Assembly (NCBI GenBank): GCA_949893755.1
Contig: CATLCV010000002.1
Location: 42,665 to 106,664, forward strand
Length of the DNA: 64,000 nt
Direction of reading: 5' to 3'
Origin: an uncultured Lachnospiraceae bacterium
GTDB taxonomy: Bacteria; Bacillota; Clostridia; Lachnospirales; Lachnospiraceae
The position numbers and the translations under genes were made by a program. Shown here in pieces: positions 8,786-17,923 of this stretch. Below the pieces are notes generated by a model. It searched no databases and was not told the origin of the DNA. It saw only the letters and a list, made by a program, of their open reading frames with translations. Every line of letters begins with the position of its first letter. Within the stretch, counting starts at the first letter, position 1.

Positions 8786-10636
8786 CTATATCAGGCTCGC
8801 CGCTCCGATCATCCCGGCCTGGTTTCCGAGGACCGCGGTCCGGATCTCCGGGATCCCGCTCCTTTCTCCACCGAAGCACCCCTGCCGCAGATATTCCTCC
8901 AGCGGTTTGATCAGTACATCCCCCTGAGCCGAGATCCCGCCGTCGAGCAGCACCAGCCGGGGCCGGAAAATGTTGACCGCATTCACGATCCCGGTTCCCA
9001 GCCTGCGGATATAAGTGTCCGTCACCTCTTTCACCGCAGGGTCCTCCTTTGCCGCCGCAAAGATCTCTTCCGGCGTCATTTCCCTGCCTGTCGCCCGGGC
9101 CGCTTCCCGAACCAGAGCCGGAGCCGAGGCGTAGGCTTCCAGACAGCCGCGGCGGCCGCAGGTGCAGGGCTCTCCGTTTTCCACGATCACCATATGGCCG
9201 AGCTCACTTCCGCCGATCCCGCTGCCTTCATAAATACTGCCGTCCAGGATGACGCCGGCTCCCACCCCGGTTCCCAGGGTAAACAGGATCACATCCTCAT
9301 ACCCCCGTCCCGCGCCTGCCGCGGCTTCTCCCAATGCCGCACAGTCCGCGTCATTTGCAATATAGATGGGGATGGGAAGATACGTTCCCATTTCCTTTAC
9401 GATGTCCACATCCTCCCATTGGATATTGTTGGAATAGCGGACGACTCCGTTTTTTCTGTCCACTGTTCCGGGTACTCCGATGCCCGCCCCGACGCACTGG
9501 TCCATGGCAAGTCCCTGCTCTTCCAGAAGAGCGAGAGCAGTCAGGCCGATCTCCCGGATCACTTCCTTTGCGGGACGTCCGGCATCTGTCCGGATCGTTT
9601 TCCACGCGATCAGCTTCTGATGGACGTCCGCCAGTCCGATCTTCGTATCGGTGCCGCCGATGTCAATGCCGATCCGGACCTGCGCCGCCTTTTCCCGGAT
9701 CGTCGTGATCAGGGCGTCGCAGGAGCCTTCGATGGTATAGGTTCCGCTTCCGGCCGACACAAAAATGCTGTCCCCCTTTTGATAAGCCAGGGTTTCCGTT
9801 TCATCGGAAATCGTTCCCTCTCCGTCCAGTATCAAAATACTGGCAAAGGATTCTTCGGAAACCCTTCCGGTCAGCTTTCCCATCACCTTTCCGTCCAGGT
9901 TCAGCTTGTCCACCGTAAAATAATCACAGTCCGCCACATGGGGATAGCTGCTGTTCTCCCGAAGGATCGGGATCCGGTTCGTAACGGCAAGCGCCTTCTC
10001 AATGTGCAGGTCACGCTTTTTGCCGTCCTTTCCCACCCGGCCGTAATCATAGACCCGGTAGGTCACGTTGGAATTCTGCTGGATCTCCGCGATCAAAATA
10101 TCCTTTCCGATGGCGTGGATCGTACCCGATTCGATAAACAGCACATCCCCCTTTTTCACCGGCACCGCATTCAGCACTTCCAGAAGCGTGTCCTCCCGGA
10201 TCCGCTCCGCAAATTCTTCTTTTGTGATCTCTCTCTGAAATCCATAATACAGGAACGCGTCTTTTCCGGCGTCCATCACATACCACATCTCGGTCTTGCC
10301 GTACTGCCCTTCATTTTTCAAAGCATATCGGTTGTCCGGGTGGACCTGGATGGACAGGTTGTCCCTGGCGTCAATAAATTTTGTCAGGATGGGGAAATCC
10401 CGGAATCTCCGGCAGTGCGAACCGAGAACCTGCCGGCCTTCCCCGGCGATATATTCCGGAAGCGTCTTACCGGCATATTTCCCATTTCTGATGACGGACG
10501 GGCCGTCCGGATGGCAGGACAGCTCCCAGGTCTCCGCCAGCACATCCCCCTCATATTCTTTTCCATATTCCCTGATCAGCCTGCTGCCTCCCCAGAGGTA
10601 ATCCTTGCAGCTTGGCTTTAATTTTAAAATACTCAT
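8786..10636 (-). CDS. Fusion of mannose-6-phosphate isomerase and ROK-family sugar kinase
   Basis: Residues 1 to about 310 are a type I mannose-6-phosphate isomerase: LKPSCKDYLWGG at the start, FIDARDNLSIQVHPD with metal-binding His, and FIESGTIHAIG. Residues from about 315 to 616 are a ROK kinase: IGIDIGGTDTKIGL phosphate loop, GVPGTVD, and the zinc motif CTCGRRGCLEAY. The second half would phosphorylate mannose or glucose and the first half would isomerise mannose-6-P to fructose-6-P, so one protein channels free mannose into glycolysis. Both activities are usually separate proteins. The frame is continuous with no stop at the junction. The start overlaps the GH1 stop by 4 nt (ATGA). It is the last gene of the mannan operon. 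Confidence 0.9.
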   Translation of the reverse strand: MSILKLKPSCKDYLWGGSRLIREYGKEYEGDVLAETWELSCHPDGPSVIRNGKYAGKTLPEYIAGEGRQVLGSHCRRFRDFPILTKFIDARDNLSIQVHPDNRYALKNEGQYGKTEMWYVMDAGKDAFLYYGFQREITKEEFAERIREDTLLEVLNAVPVKKGDVLFIESGTIHAIGKDILIAEIQQNSNVTYRVYDYGRVGKDGKKRDLHIEKALAVTNRIPILRENSSYPHVADCDYFTVDKLNLDGKVMGKLTGRVSEESFASILILDGEGTISDETETLAYQKGDSIFVSAGSGTYTIEGSCDALITTIREKAAQVRIGIDIGGTDTKIGLADVHQKLIAWKTIRTDAGRPAKEVIREIGLTALALLEEQGLAMDQCVGAGIGVPGTVDRKNGVVRYSNNIQWEDVDIVKEMGTYLPIPIYIANDADCAALGEAAAGAGRGYEDVILFTLGTGVGAGVILDGSIYEGSGIGGSELGHMVIVENGEPCTCGRRGCLEAYASAPALVREAARATGREMTPEEIFAAAKEDPAVKEVTDTYIRRLGTGIVNAVNIFRPRLVLLDGGISAQGDVLIKPLEEYLRQGCFGGERSGIPEIRTAVLGNQAGMIGAASLI

Positions 10637-11991
10637 AATCCGGCTCCATTATTTTGAATCACACCGCGGTACCAGTACGCCGAATCCTTCAGGATCCTTT
10701 TCTGCGTCGGATAATCCACGTACACCAGCCCGAACCGCTCCGAATACCCTTTTGCCCACTCAAAATTGTCCATCAGCGACCATTGGAAATATCCCCGGAT
10801 ATCGATTTCCCCGGCAGCCCGTTTCAGCTGCCCCAGATACCTTGCCAAAAAATCGATCCGGTTCGGGTCATGGACCCTGCCGTCCAGAGAAATGACGTCA
10901 TGGCAGGACAGCCCGTTTTCCGTGATATACATGGGCTTCTGATACCGTTCATACAAAAACTTCGGTCCCCAGTACAAAGCCTCCGGGGTCACCGGCCAGG
11001 AGGAGGCTGTCTTCGGAAAGCCTTCCCCGCGTCTGGCTTCCTCCGGCTTTCCGTCCGCTCCCATGCGGATACAGCGTCCGTTATAAATATTCTGTCCGTA
11101 GACATCGATAGGCTCTGCGATCAGCTTCATATCCGCATCCGTTATCCTGGGAAGATAAGGCTCGTACCGTTTCAGCCCTTCCTTTGGATAATGCCCCAAA
11201 AGCACCGGGTCCGACCACCAGGCCACGTTCCAGGTCCAGTTTCTGTCCTCCGGATTCATGGAAAACAGCGTCTGCCTTGCGGCCTCGATGTCCTCCGGCT
11301 TCTCTGTTTCAGGATAGCACATTCCGCATGTAGGCGCATAGCCGATGGTCAGCGGCTGCTTTGCGTACTGGCGGAGCATCTGCACCGCTCTTCCGTGGGC
11401 TCTCAGCGCATTGTGAGCCATCTCAAATGTATCCTGCAGCGGCATTTTCAGCCCCGGCGCATGCTCTCCGGTCAGGAAGCCCAGTCCTACAAAGCACTGG
11501 GGTTCATTCAGGGTAAAGAAATGGCTCACCCGGTCGCTGAACCGTTGTGCCGCCAGCTTCGCATATTCCCCGAACCACTCCGCGATCTGCGGATTCATCC
11601 AGCCGCCCCGTTTGTACAGTTCGTAGGGAAGCTCCCAGTGGAACAGGGTCATATAAGGCTCGATGCCCGCCTCCAGCAGTTCGTCGATCAGGGCGTCATA
11701 AAATGCGATCCCCTTTTCATTTACCCTGCCGGTGCCTTCCGGCAGGACCCTGGACCAGTCCACGGAAAAGCGGTACGCCCGCAGTCCGATCTCCTTCATG
11801 ATCCCCACATCCCCGCGGTACCTGTGATAATGGTCGCAGGCAGTCTCTCCATGATGCCCTCCGTAGATGTGTCCCGGCTCTTTTACGTACACATCCCATA
11901 TATGCGCGCCCTTTTCGTCTTCCTTTGCCGCCCCTTCAATCTGATAGGCGCTTGTGGCCGCGCCCCATACAAAATCATCTGAAAATCCCAT
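10633..11991 (-). CDS. Glycoside hydrolase family 1 beta-glycosidase
   Basis: At 452 residues it has the full GH1 length. The start FVWGAATSAYQIEGA, acid/base motif TLNEPQCF and nucleophile motif ITENGLS are all present. No signal peptide is seen, so it acts on imported oligosaccharides. In this operon the likely substrates are beta-linked glucosyl or mannosyl ends of glucomannan fragments. It lies between phosphomannomutase and the isomerase-kinase fusion, with CAGGAGG before the ATG at 11991. Confidence 0.92.
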   Translation of the reverse strand: MGFSDDFVWGAATSAYQIEGAAKEDEKGAHIWDVYVKEPGHIYGGHHGETACDHYHRYRGDVGIMKEIGLRAYRFSVDWSRVLPEGTGRVNEKGIAFYDALIDELLEAGIEPYMTLFHWELPYELYKRGGWMNPQIAEWFGEYAKLAAQRFSDRVSHFFTLNEPQCFVGLGFLTGEHAPGLKMPLQDTFEMAHNALRAHGRAVQMLRQYAKQPLTIGYAPTCGMCYPETEKPEDIEAARQTLFSMNPEDRNWTWNVAWWSDPVLLGHYPKEGLKRYEPYLPRITDADMKLIAEPIDVYGQNIYNGRCIRMGADGKPEEARRGEGFPKTASSWPVTPEALYWGPKFLYERYQKPMYITENGLSCHDVISLDGRVHDPNRIDFLARYLGQLKRAAGEIDIRGYFQWSLMDNFEWAKGYSERFGLVYVDYPTQKRILKDSAYWYRGVIQNNGAGL

Positions 11992-12009
11992 GATATCCTC
12001 CTGCTGCGG

Positions 12010-13734
12010 TCAGCCCGCAAACCCCTGCAGCGCCTCCGACAGCTTCTGCAGCATCTTCTCCGCCGCTTCTTCGCTTTCTCCTTTTACACCGATATAAAAC
12101 TTGATCTTCGGCTCGGTCCCGGACGGGCGGACACAGCACCATGCGTCCTTCCCCATTTCAAAATACAGGACATTGGACTTGGGGAGGCCGGTCTTCCGTT
12201 TTTCTTTTGCCGCAAGGTCCAGCAGGACATCCTCCCTGTAATCCCGGAACTGCGTCACAGGAAAGCCTCCGATCTGCTCCGGCACTTCCTTCCGGATCCG
12301 TTCCATGATCTCCCCGATCTTCCTGACGCCCTCCTGCCCCTTTAACGTGATCGTAGACAGCCCTTCCTTAAAATAACCGTATCGCTGATACAGGTTTTCC
12401 ATCTGGCCGCAGAGCGTCCTTCCCTGGTGCTTACACCACGCGGCCGTCTCGCACAGCGCCATCACTGCCGCGACCGCATCCTTATCCCTGGCATGCGTCC
12501 CTATAAGGCAGCCATAGCTCTCTTCATAGCCGAATACATACTCGTGGCGATGGTTTTGTTCGAAAAATTTAATCTGCTCGCCGATATATTTGAATCCGGT
12601 CAGCGTTTCGATCAGGTCCGTCTCATATTCCTCTGTGATCGCCCGGGACATTTTTCCGGACACAATGGTCGTGACCACGGCGCCGTTTTCCGGCAGCGTT
12701 CCCATCGCCTTTTTCTGGGAAAGGATGTATTCCAGGATCAGCATGCCGGACATATTTCCGGTAAAGCCGGCATATTCCCCGGTGCAGGAATCCTTCGCAT
12801 AGGCGCCCAGCCGGTCCGCGTCCGGGTCCGTCGCCAGGATCAGGTCCGCGTCCACTTCCTCTGCAAGCCGGATCGCCAGCGCAAAGGCATTCTTATCTTC
12901 CGGGTTGGGATAGGAAACGGTGGGAAAACCGCCGTCCGGAAGCTCCTGCTCCTTCACCACATAGACCTGGGAAAATCCCAGCTCCGAGAGTACCCTGCGG
13001 ACCGGGAGATTGCCGGTCCCGTGCAGAGGGGTATAGACGATCTTTAAGCCTGCCGCTTCCTCACGCAGGATTTCCGGGTGAATGACCAGCTTTTTCAGAT
13101 TTTCAATATATGCGTCGTCCACCTCCGGACCGATCACCCGGTACAGCCCCGCTTCCTCCGCGTCCTGCCGGCTCATGGTCCTTACCCTGGAATAATCCGT
13201 AATCGCATTGACCTCGCTTATGATCTCCTGATCTCTGGGAAATGTGATCTGGGCGCCGTCCTCCCAGTATACCTTGTAGCCGTTATATTCCGGCGGGTTG
13301 TGGCTGGCCGTCACCACGATCCCGGCGGTGCATCCCAGCTCCCGCAGGGCGAAGGACAGCATGGGAGTGGGACGTAAGGACGGAAAAATATACGCCCTGA
13401 TCCCATTTGCCGCCAGACAGAGCGCGGCCTCCTCCGCAAATTCCGGAGACATGTTCCGGGAATCAAAGGCGATAGCAACACCTTTTTTCTCCCCGTGCTC
13501 CTTTAAAATATAATTGGCCAGTCCCTGGGTTGCCTTCCGCACCGTATACAGGTTCATGCGGTTAGTGCCTGCCCCGATGATCCCCCGCAGTCCTCCGGTC
13601 CCAAATTCCAGATCCCGGTAAAAACGCTCCTCGATCTCATTCGGATCGTCCGCGATGGCCCGCAGCTCTTCTTTCGTCTTCTCATCAAAATACGGATCAT
13701 TTAACCAAAATTCATAGATTTTTTTTGCATCCAT
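12010..13734 (-). CDS. Phosphomannomutase/phosphoglucomutase (alpha-D-phosphohexomutase)
   Basis: The start is taken as ATG 13734 (MDAKKIYEFW), preceded by AAAAGGAGAAG. The longer reading to 13800 has no ribosome site. Family motifs are all present: catalytic serine in TASHNPPEYNGYK, metal loop ATDPDADRLG, sugar loop GYEESYG and phosphate-binding RPSGTEPKIK. It interconverts hexose-1-P and hexose-6-P. In the mannan pathway it converts the mannose-1-P released by the GH130 phosphorylases to mannose-6-P for the isomerase downstream. The Roseburia mannan locus has the same step. Confidence 0.92.
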   Translation of the reverse strand: MDAKKIYEFWLNDPYFDEKTKEELRAIADDPNEIEERFYRDLEFGTGGLRGIIGAGTNRMNLYTVRKATQGLANYILKEHGEKKGVAIAFDSRNMSPEFAEEAALCLAANGIRAYIFPSLRPTPMLSFALRELGCTAGIVVTASHNPPEYNGYKVYWEDGAQITFPRDQEIISEVNAITDYSRVRTMSRQDAEEAGLYRVIGPEVDDAYIENLKKLVIHPEILREEAAGLKIVYTPLHGTGNLPVRRVLSELGFSQVYVVKEQELPDGGFPTVSYPNPEDKNAFALAIRLAEEVDADLILATDPDADRLGAYAKDSCTGEYAGFTGNMSGMLILEYILSQKKAMGTLPENGAVVTTIVSGKMSRAITEEYETDLIETLTGFKYIGEQIKFFEQNHRHEYVFGYEESYGCLIGTHARDKDAVAAVMALCETAAWCKHQGRTLCGQMENLYQRYGYFKEGLSTITLKGQEGVRKIGEIMERIRKEVPEQIGGFPVTQFRDYREDVLLDLAAKEKRKTGLPKSNVLYFEMGKDAWCCVRPSGTEPKIKFYIGVKGESEEAAEKMLQKLSEALQGFAG

Positions 13735-13806
13735 TTTTTCTTCTCCTTTTTTGAATCCGGCTGGTAAGGAACTGTGCAAAAATAACCTGCCTTTCTGCAC
13801 AGTTTC

Positions 13807-14952
13807 TCACGCGATGACCAGCGATACCAGATAGAACGGCGCCGCGTTCTCCGCCCCGTCGTCCAGGATCTCCAGCTCGATGCTGTGCATCCCCTCGTCT
13901 CCGTGATGGAGGATCGGTTCCAGATAAAGGCAGTCGCCCCAGTCCTCCTCAAAATTCCCATCCAGGATCCGGGACTCCCCGTCATTTTCATCCAGGATCA
14001 GCTTCGCCCGCAGCGCGGGCTTTGAGACGGACTTTCGATACTGAACGGCAATACAGGAGGCCGTGACTTCAAATCGGAGCCTGTCCCCTGCCCGTTTCCC
14101 GATCCATCCGTTTTTAAATAAATCGAGATGGCCTGTTTTTTCCTCCGTATCCGCCCGGAAGCCTGTAAGCTCCGGCGAGATCTCACGGATGGTCAGCCGC
14201 CTGGCAGATTCATACGCATTTCTCGTCATAGGAGGCGGAAGCTGCCCGCCTGTCCCATGCAGAGCTGTTCCGTGCGCAGCCGTCCTGGGCGCGGCTTCTT
14301 CCTGCGGCTCAGAATCCTTTCCATCCGCTTCCTTCATGCTTTTCAAAACCTGCCGGAAAAAGGAGATGATCTCCTCCGCCACCAGCTCATGCCCCAGGTC
14401 ATTGGGATGAAGCGCGTCTCCGGTCAGCTCCTCCATGGCATATTCTCCCGCCTGCACCTTCTGATAAAGGGTGTCCTTCATGCTCACATGCGGCACACGA
14501 TACCAGTCAGCCGCCGCGTTGTGGTACTGCTGGGCATTTTCCCCGGTATTGTAAAAAACATTGTTCAGTACGAGCACCGCCGGCTTCGACTTCCAGCCCA
14601 GGATCCTCCGCAGGACCCCTTCGTATGTCTCCTGAAAAAATTCATTTCCCTCATCATTTACACTGAAATCAATGACCGCCAGATCCGGCTGGTACATCAG
14701 CAGATCCGGCGTCAGCCTGGATACGCCGAAGTGGGAGGTGGTCCCGCCGATCCCCGCATTGACATAATGAAATACCGCCTTGGGAAATGTCTGCTTCCAC
14801 CATGCAAATACGCGGTATGCGTATGTTTTTTCATGCACCGTGGCAGCGCATCCCTGCGTGATCGAGCCTCCGAAAAAAGCGATCGTCAATTCCCCGCCTT
14901 CCCCGGCTCTGCGCATACACTCCCTGATCCTTGTTAAGTCTATCCTTCCCAT
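13807..14952 (-). CDS. SGNH-family carbohydrate acetylesterase, CE17-like
   Basis: The real start is inside the end of the CE2-like gene, ATG 14952 (MGRIDL) or 14964; GAGGGATGG lies upstream. The SGNH fold blocks are visible: nucleophile block FFGGSITQG, GIGGTTSHFG, block III FSVNDEGN and the catalytic D..H in DALHPNDLGH. A proline/alanine-rich linker leads to a C-terminal beta-sandwich of about 120 residues that may bind carbohydrate. The two-domain layout and the neighbours match the CE17 mannan O-acetylesterase of Roseburia. It would remove acetyl groups from manno-oligosaccharides inside the cell. The 13-nt overlap with the next esterase suggests coupled translation. Confidence 0.82.
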   Translation of the reverse strand: MGRIDLTRIRECMRRAGEGGELTIAFFGGSITQGCAATVHEKTYAYRVFAWWKQTFPKAVFHYVNAGIGGTTSHFGVSRLTPDLLMYQPDLAVIDFSVNDEGNEFFQETYEGVLRRILGWKSKPAVLVLNNVFYNTGENAQQYHNAAADWYRVPHVSMKDTLYQKVQAGEYAMEELTGDALHPNDLGHELVAEEIISFFRQVLKSMKEADGKDSEPQEEAAPRTAAHGTALHGTGGQLPPPMTRNAYESARRLTIREISPELTGFRADTEEKTGHLDLFKNGWIGKRAGDRLRFEVTASCIAVQYRKSVSKPALRAKLILDENDGESRILDGNFEEDWGDCLYLEPILHHGDEGMHSIELEILDDGAENAAPFYLVSLVIA

Positions 14953-15995
14953 ATGCTGCTCCATCCCTCTGTTTCCTGAATATATGCGGCAAGCTCCTCC
15001 GCCATTTCCTCCGCTTCCGGTATCCGCAGGTGTCCCGGCGTTCCTCTTCCGTTGCGCCGGAAAAGATACTGCGTTACCTTCTCGTCTCCCAACTGTTCCA
15101 CCGCCTGGCCGACGGCCCGGTCCCATGCCGGGTCATGGTTCAAGAGCGTGGTGCAGCAGATGATCCGCGCGTCCGGATAGGTTTCCCGGAGTTTCCTGAG
15201 AAATCCCTTATAACGCTGCCGCCATGTCCGGGCTTTTTCCCCGTCATAATCTTCCTTCATATAGTCCTCCGGGTGGCTGTCGTTCTGCCCCAGCGCCACG
15301 ATCACAACCTGCGGGGTATATCGGGAAAAATCCCATCCCTGTATGCCGCTCAGCTCCGGATGATAACAGATCTTGTCCCACGCGGTCTCCATCCCGATAA
15401 GATCCGGGGCGTGGAACCACCCGGTCCCGTCCAGCAGGGCCATGCCGCCCTGGGCAATGTCGTGGATCTGCGCATTGAGCCTTCTGGCGGTCATCCATGC
15501 GTAGGAATACCAGCTGTTGGAATACTCCCCGTTGTGCTCCGGATCCTCTTTTCCCACATAGTCCACTGCCTCCGAGACCTCCCCGGCGGACACCGAATCC
15601 CCGTAAACCTCCATCTTCCTCTCCGGCTTTTCGGGCGGATCCAGAAGCCGGGCGCCGTCCTCCAGTTCAAACCCCAGGAAACGCAGCTGGTGGCAGGCGT
15701 CCTGCCGTTTGAAAAGCAGCAGCTCATGCTCCTGCTTCTCTTTCTGCCGTACTTCAAGCTCCAGCACCGCGCTCCCATCCGCCGGAAGCGCAAGCGCGGT
15801 CTGGGCGCCGTCCAGGATGCATCCGAGGGCGTTGTCCCAGTACGCGCTTTTATTTTTCACATATATCTTCAGCGAATTTCCGGTGAAACGCATCCCCACC
15901 GAAGTACAGGGAAACACAAACACCGGCTCCTCCGGATTGCTCCAGTCGATCCTTCCGCAGTAAGATAATTTTTCATGATCCGATTTGATCCTCAT
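14940..15995 (-). CDS. SGNH/GDSL carbohydrate acetylesterase, CE2-like
   Basis: An N-terminal beta-sandwich of about 120 residues precedes the SGNH domain, the typical CE2 order. Visible blocks are the nucleophile motif YGDSVSAGE, the oxyanion region ALGQNDSH and the late histidine in GTPGHLRIPEAEEMA. There is no signal peptide. Together with the adjacent CE17-like esterase it would strip acetyl groups at different hydroxyls of mannose residues, as reported for the Roseburia enzyme pair. The start ATG 15995 has a GGGGGAAAGAAGG leader. Confidence 0.85.
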   Translation of the reverse strand: MRIKSDHEKLSYCGRIDWSNPEEPVFVFPCTSVGMRFTGNSLKIYVKNKSAYWDNALGCILDGAQTALALPADGSAVLELEVRQKEKQEHELLLFKRQDACHQLRFLGFELEDGARLLDPPEKPERKMEVYGDSVSAGEVSEAVDYVGKEDPEHNGEYSNSWYSYAWMTARRLNAQIHDIAQGGMALLDGTGWFHAPDLIGMETAWDKICYHPELSGIQGWDFSRYTPQVVIVALGQNDSHPEDYMKEDYDGEKARTWRQRYKGFLRKLRETYPDARIICCTTLLNHDPAWDRAVGQAVEQLGDEKVTQYLFRRNGRGTPGHLRIPEAEEMAEELAAYIQETEGWSSIWEG

Positions 15996-16052
15996 CCTTC
16001 TTTCCCCCTGTTCCTTTCGGAATGATGCCGAGCGGCGGACCGCCGCACAGTA

Positions 16053-16661
16053 TCATTCCTGAATTTTTTGAAAGATCCGCGTCAGCATCAGGCTGTTGAT
16101 CCTCACGATACAGGAAAAGCCCGCGACGCAGAAAAACGGCATTGCGATCCTTGTATAAAATTCCCCGGCCGCGACGCACAGCGCCGGAATGCTGTTCAGC
16201 GCAGCCATGGCCGCCGTAGCCGGAAGATTGCGGAATGCCAGAGCCAGCGCGTTCGTCAGTGTATGCCGGATGCTGTTTTGAAATCTTGCCTGGAGGGGAA
16301 ATGCATAGCTGATCGTGAAGCCCCACAGCGCCGTCAGGATCCCGATCCCGATATTCAACGCCTTCCCAAGATTTTTGCCGTAGAGGATATCAAACAGCAG
16401 GATCCCGCCTGTTACCAGAAAAAGCAGCCACAGCACCGTGCTCTGCTTCCATTCCTCCCTGCATGCCTGAAAAAATTCCCTGGCCGCGTACCGGCTCTCC
16501 CCCCGCGCCCGGCGGAGGGCCACTTTGTACATTGCCGTCAGGGACATTCCGATCGTAAGGACCGGAAGGGATGTGAGGACAAACAGGACATTCAATATCA
16601 TCCAGTCCCCGATATTTCCCATAAAATCAAAAAATGGGTGCTCAATGGAAAGTTTTTTCAC
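16053..16661 (-). CDS. DUF624 (YesL-family) membrane protein
   Basis: The 202 residues contain about five hydrophobic helices. They begin with GNIGDWMILNVLFVLTSLPV, the signature of YesL/DUF624, and contain LTAMYKVALRRARGE. Family members sit in carbohydrate ABC-transporter operons of Bacillota, and their biochemical role is not established. Here it lies between the GH130 mannosyl-glucose phosphorylase and the esterases, so it belongs to the mannan locus. Confidence 0.85.
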   Translation of the reverse strand: MKKLSIEHPFFDFMGNIGDWMILNVLFVLTSLPVLTIGMSLTAMYKVALRRARGESRYAAREFFQACREEWKQSTVLWLLFLVTGGILLFDILYGKNLGKALNIGIGILTALWGFTISYAFPLQARFQNSIRHTLTNALALAFRNLPATAAMAALNSIPALCVAAGEFYTRIAMPFFCVAGFSCIVRINSLMLTRIFQKIQE

Positions 16662-16710
16662 GTTCCTTCCTCCGTAAATGTCTCGAAGCCTTCCGTCGGT
16701 TCCCTCCGCC

Positions 16711-17883
16711 TTACGCTTCTCCCAGCAGTTCCAGGTTCCGGCGGATCAGCCCGCATCTCTGCTTCACGCAGTCCGCCGACCGCAGCGGGTCCTTGGGTGT
16801 GGCAAACAGGTATTCCTCCAGCCGGTCGATGGTGGTGGTCGCCACGTGCATCCGGGTGTCGCAGGAAGCATAGTAGATATACACCTCCCCATTGACCCTT
16901 GCCACAGCGCCGTTGGTAAATACGACGTTGGACACATCCCCCACCCGTTCCTGTCCCAGCGGAACGAGAAAGACGCCGGAGGGCTCCGCGATGACCTTCG
17001 AAGGATCGCTCAAGTCCGTCCCGAACGCATACAGGACGTAGCGCAGCCCTGCCGCCGTATTCCGGACGCCGTGGGCAATATGGATCCAGCATTTCTTTCC
17101 CCGGATGGGCGGCGCTCCGGCCCCGTTCTTGGACTCTGTCAATGTGTGGTAGATCCTTCTGCTGATGATCCGTTCCTCATCGATCACCGCATGCTCGATA
17201 TCCTCACACAGCCCGAATCCGATGCCCCCGCCGCTTCCGGTCTCGATGAAGCCGTCCATGGGGCGGGTGTAAAAGGCATATTTTCCGTCCACAAATTCCG
17301 GATGGAGCGCCACATTGCGCTGCTGGGGGGACTGCAGAGTTTTCAGGTTGTCCAGCCGTTCCCAGATTTTTAAATCCCTGGTCCGGACGATCCCTGCCGC
17401 TGCCACTGCCGCAGACAGGTCCGGATCCTCAGGATCCTTGCTTTCCGAGCAGAACAGGCCGTAGATCCAGCCGTCCTCATGCCGGGTCAGCCGCATGTCG
17501 TAGACATTGGTCTCCTCCGGACAGGTATCCGGCAGGACCACCGGCTCATCCCAGAACCGGAACCCGTCGGTCCCCGTCTCGCTTTCCGCCACCGCGAAAA
17601 AGGATTTTCTGTCATTTCCCTCCACCCGCACGACCAGATAATATTTCCCGTCCATGTAAATGGCGCCGGAATTCATCACCGCGTTGATGCCCAGCCGTTC
17701 CATAAAATACGGGTTGGTTTTTTCATCCAGGTCATACCGCCAGTGGACCGGAGCAAACTCCCTGGTCAGCACCGGATACTCGTATCTCTCATAAATGCCG
17801 TTGTAAAAGCTGCTTTTCTGGTTTTTTCTGGAAACCAGCCTGTCTACCTTTGCCTGTTCGATATAATATTGCTTATGAACCAT
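16711..17883 (-). CDS. GH130 4-O-beta-D-mannosyl-D-glucose phosphorylase type
   Basis: The 390 residues have the GH130 subfamily 1 pattern: [65 protein letters not shown] and [15 protein letters not shown]. The enzyme uses phosphate to cleave Man-beta-1,4-Glc into mannose-1-P and glucose. Man-Glc is made from mannobiose by the epimerase next door, which explains the gene order. AGGAGG lies 10 nt before ATG 17883. It has no signal peptide and acts in the cytoplasm. Confidence 0.93.
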   Translation of the reverse strand: MVHKQYYIEQAKVDRLVSRKNQKSSFYNGIYERYEYPVLTREFAPVHWRYDLDEKTNPYFMERLGINAVMNSGAIYMDGKYYLVVRVEGNDRKSFFAVAESETGTDGFRFWDEPVVLPDTCPEETNVYDMRLTRHEDGWIYGLFCSESKDPEDPDLSAAVAAAGIVRTRDLKIWERLDNLKTLQSPQQRNVALHPEFVDGKYAFYTRPMDGFIETGSGGGIGFGLCEDIEHAVIDEERIISRRIYHTLTESKNGAGAPPIRGKKCWIHIAHGVRNTAAGLRYVLYAFGTDLSDPSKVIAEPSGVFLVPLGQERVGDVSNVVFTNGAVARVNGEVYIYYASCDTRMHVATTTIDRLEEYLFATPKDPLRSADCVKQRCGLIRRNLELLGEA

Positions 17884-17923
17884 GTCTGCATTGCCTCCTT
17901 ATTTTTGCGGGACAGCCCCATTT

